Source: Mycobacteriales bacterium (GTDB lineage: Bacteria; Actinomycetota; Actinomycetes; Mycobacteriales; QHCD01). Taken from it: DNA of 64,000 bases. The translations under genes and the position numbers were made by a program. The notes under the pieces are model-generated. The model made no database searches, was not told where the DNA came from, and was given only the letters and a program-made list of their open reading frames with translations. Location: NCBI GenBank assembly GCA_036497565.1, contig DASXJE010000147.1, positions 39,678-103,677 of the forward strand, in the 5' to 3' direction. Of this stretch, positions 58,414 to 64,000 are shown one piece after another (within the stretch, counting starts at the first letter, position 1; every line of letters starts with the position of its first letter).

Positions 58414-58437
58414 GCGCTCGGATGTGTCTCCGAGCGC
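58414..58437. terminator. Hairpin in the pnp leader
   Basis: GCGCTCGG and CCGAGCGC form an 8-bp stem with an 8-nt loop, about 77 bp before the pnp start codon. A CTTCGATCGAAG palindrome lies next to it at about 58403-58414. These may be processing or autoregulation hairpins in the pnp mRNA rather than a terminator. Confidence 0.5.
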
Positions 58438-58525
58438 CACTACCGAGGACCGGTCGACACAGGGTGCTCCGCGTCGAGCACTCCGGCTCGGGTCGGTCAC
58501 CCGTCCGGCGGGTCGCCGTACGGGC

Positions 58526-58553
58526 GAGGGGAGCGACAAAGGCCGCTCCCCTC
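58526..58553 (-). terminator. Strong hairpin after rpsO
   Basis: GAGGGGAGCG (58526-58535) and its exact complement CGCTCCCCTC (58544-58553) make a 10-bp stem with an 8-nt loop, just 4 bp after the rpsO stop. It is likely a partial terminator or RNase III site between rpsO and pnp. No U tract is present. Confidence 0.7.
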
Positions 58554-58557
58554 CTGG

Positions 58558-58827
58558 TCATCGCCGCAGACCGAGGCGCTCGATGAGCGCGCGGTAGCGG
58601 CCGATGTCGGTCTTCTGCAGGTATTTCAGCAGCCGGCGGCGGCGGCCGACGAGCAGCAGCAGGCCGCGGCGACTGTGGTGGTCGTGCTTGTGCAGCTTGA
58701 GATGCTCGGTGAGGTCGGCGATCCGCCGGGTGAGCAGGGCCACCTGTACTTCGGGTGAGCCGGTATCGGCGTCGCCGGTGGCGTGGTCGGTGATGATCTG
58801 CTTCTTGGTATCGCTGGCGAGCGGCAC
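58558..58827 (-). CDS. rpsO: 30S ribosomal protein S15
   Basis: An 89-residue ribosomal protein that binds the central 16S rRNA domain. Family words: [16 protein letters not shown], the conserved [12 protein letters not shown] turn and the LKYLQKTD...[12 protein letters not shown] end. GTG 58827 is preceded by GAGGAG. It is followed by a strong hairpin and then pnp. Confidence 0.98.
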   Translation of the reverse strand: MPLASDTKKQIITDHATGDADTGSPEVQVALLTRRIADLTEHLKLHKHDHHSRRGLLLLVGRRRRLLKYLQKTDIGRYRALIERLGLRR

Positions 58828-58941
58828 GGGTCTCCTCGTGGGTACTGGTGTGGCCCGCGGTCTTCATCACACGGGCAGCTGGCACACACCGAGCATCTCG
58901 GCGCTACCGCAGGGTAGCAAGCCCGCGGCCGGTCGGGCGAA

Positions 58942-59865
58942 TCACCGCAGGATCGTGCGGGTCGCCGCCACGTCGCGGTCGATCGCGGCGATGAGGTCGT
59001 CGACCCGGTCGAAGCGCTCCATCGGCCGCAGCCGGGCGGTGAACTCCACCGCCATCGGTTCGCCGTAGATGTCCTCGTCGAAGTCCAGGATGTGCGGTTC
59101 GACGGTGCGGACCCGCCCCTCGAAGGTCGGGTTGGTGCCGACCGAGATGGCGGCTTTCAACCGGCGGCCGTCAAGGATCACCCAGCCGGCGTAGACGCCG
59201 TCCGCAGGCACCGCGGTGTACTGCTCGAGCCGCAGGTTGGCGGTGGGATAGCCGAGCTTGCGCCCGCGACCCGCCCCGCGCACGACGATGCCCTCGATCC
59301 GGTGGTCGCGGCCGAGCGCCCTGGCCGCGGCCGCGACGTCGCCGGCGTCGATGCAGGACCGGACATAGGTGGAGGAGAACGCCATGTCGTCATCGGTGAT
59401 GAGCGGGACGGCCTCGGTGGCGAACCCGAAGCTGGCGCCCAGCGCCCGCAGGGTCGACACGTCGCCGGACGCCTTGTGGCCGAACCGGAAGTTCTCCCCC
59501 ACGACGACCGCCGCCGCGTGCAGGTGCTCGACCAGCACCTGGTGCACGAACTCCGCCGGCTGCAGGCGGCTGAACTCCACGGTGAACGGCAGCACGCACA
59601 TGACGTCGACCCCGAGCTGTTCGAACAGCTCAGCCCGGCGGGCGCGCGACGTGAGCCGCGGCGGATGGCTGCCGGGGCGGACCACCTCGCTCGGGTGCGG
59701 GTCGAAGGTGATCACGACCGAGGGCAGGCCGGTGTCGCGGGCCCGGGCGACCGCCCGGCCGATGATCTGCTGGTGGCCGCGGTGAACGCCGTCGAAGACC
59801 CCGATGGTCACCACACAGCGGCCCCATCCGCTCGGGGTGCCGTCCACTCCTCGCCACCGCTGCAC
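58942..59865 (-). CDS. ribF: Bifunctional riboflavin kinase/FAD synthetase
   Basis: A 307-residue enzyme making FMN and FAD. The N-terminal FAD synthetase has the nucleotidyltransferase motif GVFDGVHRGHQ (about residues 23-33) and the later FSSTYVR; the C-terminal riboflavin kinase has GRKLGYPTANL (about 196-206). The GTG at 59865 is chosen for the strong GAGGAGG 7 nt upstream; the longer frame from 59961 has no support. A truB gene lies 55 bp upstream. Confidence 0.96.
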   Translation of the reverse strand: MQRWRGVDGTPSGWGRCVVTIGVFDGVHRGHQQIIGRAVARARDTGLPSVVITFDPHPSEVVRPGSHPPRLTSRARRAELFEQLGVDVMCVLPFTVEFSRLQPAEFVHQVLVEHLHAAAVVVGENFRFGHKASGDVSTLRALGASFGFATEAVPLITDDDMAFSSTYVRSCIDAGDVAAAARALGRDHRIEGIVVRGAGRGRKLGYPTANLRLEQYTAVPADGVYAGWVILDGRRLKAAISVGTNPTFEGRVRTVEPHILDFDEDIYGEPMAVEFTARLRPMERFDRVDDLIAAIDRDVAATRTILR

Positions 59866-59920
59866 CGCGTGTCCTCCTCGCCTGACGTCGCCGCCGGGTG
59901 TCCGCTGCCAGCCTGCCAGA

Positions 59921-60853
59921 TCAGGCCGGCCGGAGGACGACGACGGGGCGGGCCGCCCCATCGCGTTCGGCCATCAGTGCGATGACCCGGCCGTCCGGAC
60001 CGAAGACGCCGTACGGGCCGGGCCGGCCCCAGGGTTCGAGCGCGCCACCGTGGCCGAGCACCCGGGCCTGCTCACCGTCGACGTCCCGCCGGTCGAAAGC
60101 CATGGCCACCGCCGCGTCGAGCCCGATCCGCACCGGATCCGCATCGCTTGCGCCGGCCTCGGCCAGTGCCTCCAGCGTCGCCGCGTGCCCGAGGTCGAAC
60201 ACGCCGACCCGGGTACGCCGCAGCGCCGTCAGGTGCCCACCCACCTTCAGCTCGGCGCCCAGGTCGCGGGCGATCGCCCGGACGTAGGTGCCCGACGAGC
60301 AGTCGAGGTCGACGTCGACGTCGAGCAGACCGGCCGCGGGCCGCCGTACCGCGAGCAGATCGAGTCGGGCGACGGACACCCGCCGGGCGGCCAGCTCCAC
60401 CGTCTCGCCGGCCCGGACCCGGGCGTAGGCCCGCCGGCCGTCGACCTTCACCGCACTCACCGAGGACGGCACCTGGTCGAACTCCCCGACGACGCCGTTC
60501 AGCAGCGCACGGATCCGTGCGTCGTCGACGTCGTCGGCCGATGCGCCCCCGGCTTCGTCGGCCCCAAGTTCGTCGGCCCCGAGTACGTCGCCTTCGGCGT
60601 CGTCGGTGGTCGTGGCCTGGCCAAGCCGGATCGTCGCCCGGTAGGACTTGTCCCCGCCGGCGAGGTGACCGAGCAGCTTGGTGCCGCGGTCGATCCCCGC
60701 GACCAGCACGCCGGTGGCCATCGGGTCAAGCGTGCCGGCGTGACCGACCCGGCGGGTGCCGATCAGCCGGCGGAGCCGGGCGACGACGTCGTGGGAGGTG
60801 AGCCCGGCCGGCTTGTCCACGACGACCAGGCCTGCGGTAGCCACCGTCGTCAC
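59921..60853 (-). CDS. truB: tRNA pseudouridine(55) synthase
   Basis: A 310-residue enzyme that makes pseudouridine 55 in the tRNA T loop. The catalytic aspartate is in HAGTLDPMATGVL (about residues 39-51), with KPAGLTSHDVV at the N-terminus and the C-terminal GTYVRAIARDLG. A loop of 15-20 residues after the TTDDAEGD motif is enlarged by an in-frame GADEL-type repeat (60554-60583). GTG 60853 shares GTGA with the nrnA stop. Confidence 0.96.
   Translation of the reverse strand: MTTVATAGLVVVDKPAGLTSHDVVARLRRLIGTRRVGHAGTLDPMATGVLVAGIDRGTKLLGHLAGGDKSYRATIRLGQATTTDDAEGDVLGADELGADEAGGASADDVDDARIRALLNGVVGEFDQVPSSVSAVKVDGRRAYARVRAGETVELAARRVSVARLDLLAVRRPAAGLLDVDVDLDCSSGTYVRAIARDLGAELKVGGHLTALRRTRVGVFDLGHAATLEALAEAGASDADPVRIGLDAAVAMAFDRRDVDGEQARVLGHGGALEPWGRPGPYGVFGPDGRVIALMAERDGAARPVVVLRPA
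60554..60583. repeat. 15-bp in-frame repeat inside truB
   Basis: TTCGTCGGCCCCAAG and TTCGTCGGCCCCGAG (60554-60568, 60569-60583), followed by a degenerate third copy. They encode two adjacent LGADE units on the minus strand. As the loop is normally short, this looks like slippage in a tolerant site. Confidence 0.9.
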
Positions 60854-61875
60854 CCCGGGAGGTGGGGCGCGTGCCGCAGTGCCGTCCGCAGCTCGTCGAC
60901 CACCTTGTCGATCGGGCCGTGCCCGGTGTAGCCGGCCGCGAACCGGTGCCCGCCGCCGCCGAGACCGACGCACACCGCGCCGACGTCGACCCGCCCGGCG
61001 GAACGGGTCGACACCGCCCACGATCCGTCCGACAGCTCCTTGCACACCACGGCGACCTCGGCCTCCCGGACGGTGCGGACCACGTCGATGACGCTCTCCG
61101 CCTGGTCGAGCCCGAGGCCCCGGTCGAGCAGGTCGGCGAGCAGGACGGAGGTCCACACCAGGCCGAGACCATCGACCTCCGCCGGCTCGACCCGGGCGCG
61201 GCCGATCGTGTCGGCGAGCATCGCGAGCCACTGCGCCGGGTGCGAGTCGAACAGCGACCGGCTGATGACATCCGGCCGGATCCCGGTGGCGAGCAACCGG
61301 GCCGCGAGAAGGTGCACCTCGGGCGTCGTCCCGGCGTGCCGGAAGGACCCCGTGTCGCTGGAGAGCCCGACGTAGAGACACGCCGCGATCTCCGCATCGA
61401 GGGGGACGCCGAGCCGTTCGACAAGATCGGCGATGAGGACCGCGGTCGCCGCGGCCGTGACGTCGACCAGGTGCAGCGAGCCGTAGCCGGTGTTGGTGCG
61501 GTGATGGTCGATGACGATGACCTCGCCGGCAGCGGCCACCCGGTCGGCGAGCATGCCGAGCCGGTCGACGCTCCCGGTGTCGAGGGTGACGAGGACGTCG
61601 GGTTCGACCGGCACCTGGTCGGGCGGGACGAGCAGGTTCCGCCCGGGCACGACCTGCAGCGAGTCGGGTACGACGAACGGCTCGGAGAAGCTCGGGATGA
61701 CCGCGACCCCGCGTCGGCGCAACGCGAGCGCCAACCCGAGCATGCTGCCGAGGGCATCACCGTCCGGCGTCACGTGACAGGCGAGGACGACGCTGCGTGC
61801 TCCCGTCAGGGCGCCGACCGCCGCGGTCCAGTCCTGCTCGAGCGGCGGCCGCGGCGATTCCGCGGCGTCGGTCAC
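60850..61875 (-). CDS. nrnA: DHH-family bifunctional nanoRNase/pAp phosphatase (NrnA)
   Basis: A 341-residue DHH/DHHA1 phosphoesterase that degrades short RNAs and 3'-phosphoadenosine phosphate. Metal motifs: [11 protein letters not shown] (about 35), VTLDTG (about 95), the DHH itself in VIDHHRTN (about 122), and the C-terminal [13 protein letters not shown] 61875 overlaps the rbfA stop by 4 bp and its stop overlaps the truB start, so rbfA-nrnA-truB form a coupled run. Confidence 0.95.
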   Translation of the reverse strand: MTDAAESPRPPLEQDWTAAVGALTGARSVVLACHVTPDGDALGSMLGLALALRRRGVAVIPSFSEPFVVPDSLQVVPGRNLLVPPDQVPVEPDVLVTLDTGSVDRLGMLADRVAAAGEVIVIDHHRTNTGYGSLHLVDVTAAATAVLIADLVERLGVPLDAEIAACLYVGLSSDTGSFRHAGTTPEVHLLAARLLATGIRPDVISRSLFDSHPAQWLAMLADTIGRARVEPAEVDGLGLVWTSVLLADLLDRGLGLDQAESVIDVVRTVREAEVAVVCKELSDGSWAVSTRSAGRVDVGAVCVGLGGGGHRFAAGYTGHGPIDKVVDELRTALRHAPHLPG

Positions 61876-62342
61876 CCCCGGTCGCCGCTCGCGGCGTCCA
61901 GGGAGGCGTCGTCGGTGTCGTCCTGCTCCGGGTGGCGGTACGGGTCGGCGTCGCCGGCCGGCCGTGCGCCGGCCCGCACCCGTTGCAGATCCGCGTCGGC
62001 GGACCGGGCGACTGCGAGCAACTCGTCGATGTGCCGGGCGTTGTCCGGCACCTCGTCGGCGACGAACGTCAAGGTGGGCGTGAAGCGCACGCCGATCTGG
62101 CGGCCGACCTCCGAACGGAGGACACCCTTGGCGCTCTCGAGTGCCGCCGCGCATTCCGCGCGCGCCGTGTCGTCGCCGTAGACCGTGTAGAAGAGCGTGG
62201 CGTCGTGCAGGTCACCGGTGAGCTTTGCGTCGGTGACCGTGACCATTCCCAGGCGCGGGTCCTTGACCCGGTTCTCCAGCAACGTCGCGACGATCTCCCG
62301 GATTCGGACGGCAAGCCTCCGGGCCCGCTGGTGATCAACCAT
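61872..62342 (-). CDS. rbfA: Ribosome-binding factor A
   Basis: A 156-residue KH-type factor for 16S rRNA maturation and cold adaptation. Words: [22 protein letters not shown] at the start, [11 protein letters not shown] and the ending [21 protein letters not shown]; a disordered acidic tail of about 35 residues follows. The ATG at 62342 is chosen because GGAAGGAG lies 8 nt upstream; a longer frame adds 9 residues. The 82 bp to the DUF503 gene hold a duplicated segment. Confidence 0.94.
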   Translation of the reverse strand: MVDHQRARRLAVRIREIVATLLENRVKDPRLGMVTVTDAKLTGDLHDATLFYTVYGDDTARAECAAALESAKGVLRSEVGRQIGVRFTPTLTFVADEVPDNARHIDELLAVARSADADLQRVRAGARPAGDADPYRHPEQDDTDDASLDAASGDRG

Positions 62343-62390
62343 GTCGGTCACTCCTTCCGTCGTCGCCACGCACTGCGCGCGTCACCTCAG

Positions 62391-62456
62391 TCGCCATCGG
62401 CCAACAGCCGCCGATGGAGCCCGCCTAATCGCCATCGGCCAACAGCCGGCGATGGA
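62391..62456. repeat. 28-bp duplication at the end of the DUF503 gene
   Basis: TCGCCATCGGCCAACAGCCGCCGATGGA (62391-62418) is repeated at 62429-62456 with one mismatch, 38 bp apart. The upstream copy, in the gene direction, holds the last codons and the TAG stop; the other carries an equivalent TGA just beyond its end. Confidence 0.92.
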
Positions 62457-62718
62457 CCGACAGCACCTCCACTTCCGGACGCCCGGCCACGAGCCGCTCG
62501 CAGCCGTCGAGGACGTCTCGCACATGCTCGGCGTCCGCGGCGACCACGGCAACTCCGACGACGGCGCGTCGGTGCAGATCGAGCCCGCCGACTTCGGCGA
62601 CGGCTACGGAGAACCGCCGCCGAAGTTCGGCGAGCAAGGGTCGGACGATGCTGCGCTTGCCCTTCAGCGAGTGCACATCACCGAGCAGCAGGTCAGCGAC
62701 CAGCGTCCCGGTAAACAC
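62425..62718 (-). CDS. DUF503 (YlxP-like) protein
   Basis: A 97-residue protein of the DUF503/YlxP family, always found near infB and rbfA and thought to help ribosome assembly; the role is unproven. It has a ferredoxin-like alpha/beta fold with the family words DVHSLKGKRSIVRPLLAELRRRF (residues 14-36, described by its ends). GTG 62718 lies 18 bp after the infB stop. Its 3' end is duplicated downstream. Confidence 0.9.
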   Translation of the reverse strand: MFTGTLVADLLLGDVHSLKGKRSIVRPLLAELRRRFSVAVAEVGGLDLHRRAVVGVAVVAADAEHVRDVLDGCERLVAGRPEVEVLSVHRRLLADGD

Positions 62719-62736
62719 AGCACCGTCCAGTCACTG

Positions 62737-64000
62737 CTAGGTGCGCGGCTTCTCGCGCAGCTCGAAGGTCTCGATGATGTCGCCGACCTTGATGTCGTTG
62801 TACGACCCGAGACCGATACCGCACTCGTACCCTTCGCGGACCTCGGTCGCGTCATCCTTGAACCGCTTCAGCGAGTCGACCGTCAGGTTGTCCGCGACGA
62901 CGGTGCCGTCCCGGACCAGACGCGCCTTGCTGTTGCGCCTGATCTCGCCGGAGCGGACCAGGGAACCGGCGACGTTGCCGGCCCGCGGGACCCGGAAGAC
63001 CTCCCGGACCTCGGCGGTGCCGAGCTGCGCCTCCTCGTACTCGGGCTTGAGCATGCCCTTGAGGGCGGCCTCGACCTCGTCGATCGCCTGGTAGATGACC
63101 GAGTAATAGCGCACGTCGACGCCCTCGCGGTCGGCCGCCTCCCGCGCCTTGCCCTCGGGCCGGACGTTGAAGCCGATGATGACCGCATCGGAGGCGATCG
63201 CCAGGTTGACGTCGTTCTCCGTGATCGCGCCGACGCCCCGTCCGATGATCCGGAGTTGGACCTCGTCCTCGCTCACGTCGATCTTGAGCAGCGCGTCCTC
63301 GAGGGCCTCCACCGAGCCGGAGCCATCACCCTTGAGGATGAGGTTCAGCTCCTGTATGGCGCCCTGCTTCAGCGCCCGCTCGAGGTCGTCGAGCGACACC
63401 CGCCGGCGGTTGGCCGCCAGCTGCGCGTTGCGCTCCCGTGCGGACCGCCGTTCGGCGATCTGCCGGGCCACCCGGTCCTCGTCGACGACCAGGAACGAGT
63501 CGCCGGCGCCGGGCACCGAGGTGAAACCGAGCACCTGGACCGGGGCCGCCGGAGTGGCCTCCTGTACCGAGACGCCGGCATCGTTGAACATCGCCCGCAC
63601 CCGGCCGAACGCGTCGCCGGCCACCACCGAGTCGCCGACGTGGAGCGTGCCGCGCTGCACGAGCAGCGTCGCCACGGCACCACGGCCACGGTCGAGGTGC
63701 GCCTCGATCGCGACACCCTGAGCGTCCTGCTCGGGGTTGGCGCGCAGGTCCAGGGCCGCGTCCGCGGTGAGCAGTACGGCCTCCAGCAACCCGTCCAGGT
63801 TGATCCGCTGCTTGGCCGATACGTCGACGAACATCGTGTCGCCGCCGAAGTCCTCGGCAACGAGGCCGTATTCGGTCAGCTGGGCCCGGATCTTGCCGGG
63901 ATCGGCGCCCTCCTTGTCGATCTTGTTCACGGCCACCACGATTGGAACGTCAGCCGCTTGCGCGTGGTTGATGGCCTCCACCGTCTGCGGCATTACGCCG
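62737..64000 (-). CDS. infB: Translation initiation factor IF-2, C-terminal part (5' truncated by window edge)
   Basis: The last 420 codons of IF-2. The part includes the G domain end (GVMPQTVEA and the G4 motif VNKID) and SAK, then domains II, III (the [13 protein letters not shown] word) and the fMet-tRNA-binding domain IV with VGDIIETFE at the end. The gene runs off the right end, so the N-terminal linker and most of the G domain are missing here. It heads the infB-DUF503-rbfA-nrnA-truB-ribF string. Confidence 0.97.
   Translation of the reverse strand, partial: GVMPQTVEAINHAQAADVPIVVAVNKIDKEGADPGKIRAQLTEYGLVAEDFGGDTMFVDVSAKQRINLDGLLEAVLLTADAALDLRANPEQDAQGVAIEAHLDRGRGAVATLLVQRGTLHVGDSVVAGDAFGRVRAMFNDAGVSVQEATPAAPVQVLGFTSVPGAGDSFLVVDEDRVARQIAERRSARERNAQLAANRRRVSLDDLERALKQGAIQELNLILKGDGSGSVEALEDALLKIDVSEDEVQLRIIGRGVGAITENDVNLAIASDAVIIGFNVRPEGKAREAADREGVDVRYYSVIYQAIDEVEAALKGMLKPEYEEAQLGTAEVREVFRVPRAGNVAGSLVRSGEIRRNSKARLVRDGTVVADNLTVDSLKRFKDDATEVREGYECGIGLGSYNDIKVGDIIETFELREKPRT

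Noticed and set aside
59614..59631. 18-bp perfect palindrome GAGCTGTTCGAACAGCTC
   Set aside because: It lies inside ribF and encodes Glu-Leu-Phe-Glu-Gln-Leu in frame; the half-sites are in the reverse order for a LexA box, so it is probably chance.

Overview
This is a high-GC stretch from an actinobacterial chromosome. The gene order is the tell-tale: lexA, hflX, dapF, miaA, DUF349, miaB, recX, recA, DUF3046, pspM, pspA, clgR, pgsA, ftsK, rnj, dapA, thyX, dapB, pepR-like protease, pnp, rpsO, ribF, truB, nrnA, rbfA, infB. That is the same backbone, in the same order, as the Rv2720-Rv2839c region of Mycobacterium tuberculosis (recalled, not searched). The genome is not mycobacterial: it carries ribonuclease Y, recA has no intein, and several catabolic blocks sit inside the backbone. 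A Frankiales- or Nakamurella-like actinomycete would fit, but the sequence alone does not fix the genus.

Layout. Positions 1-9.5 kb hold the lexA tail, a PAP2 phosphatase, TatA, hflX, a regulator/MFS pair, dapF-miaA, a DUF349 protein and miaB. Positions 9.5-14.4 kb hold a divergent five-gene cluster encoding every step of non-phosphorylative L-fucose breakdown. Positions 14.4-18.7 kb carry rny, recX, recA and DUF3046, with a LexA box before recA. Positions 18.9-31.4 kb are a plus-strand-dominated accessory stretch: an FAD oxidoreductase, Lhr helicase, a 2-keto-3-deoxy sugar-acid dehydratase with a ketoglutarate-semialdehyde dehydrogenase, a sugar kinase, a SIS protein, a Nei2-type glycosylase, a PIG-L deacetylase and a HAD protein. 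Positions 31.4-43.7 kb are minus-strand housekeeping: pspM-pspA-clgR, cinA-like, pgsA, rimO, a RodZ-like protein, ftsK, rnj, dapA, thyX. Positions 43.8-53.9 kb are accessory: a ribbon-helix-helix/DUF4097/MFS cluster, a YcaQ-like protein, DedA, an L,D-transpeptidase-like lipoprotein, GNAT, a QueA-like protein, an SDR and a two-component system. Positions 54-64 kb return to housekeeping: dapB, M16 protease, pnp, rpsO, ribF, truB, nrnA, rbfA, ylxP-like DUF503 and the 3' part of infB.

The functions cluster by theme. RNA decay and processing: RNase Y, RNase J, PNPase, NrnA. tRNA and ribosome modification: MiaA, MiaB, RimO, TruB, RbfA. Diaminopimelate synthesis: DapA, DapB, DapF. Envelope stress: PspA, PspM, ClgR. 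DNA repair: LexA, RecA, RecX, Lhr, Nei2, YcaQ-like. Many adjacent genes overlap by the 4-bp GTGA or ATGA motif, so translational coupling is common. Many promoter-proximal genes have no Shine-Dalgarno but a TAnnnT-like hexamer about 6 nt before the start codon, which suggests leaderless mRNAs.

The most unusual pattern is that several minus-strand genes (rnj, thyX, dapB, the response regulator, DUF503) end in short tandem repeats that include or lie just beyond the stop codon. Two 27-nt perfect palindromes sit between clgR and pspA, and a double TGACGTCA palindrome overlaps the promoter and start codon of a ribbon-helix-helix gene.
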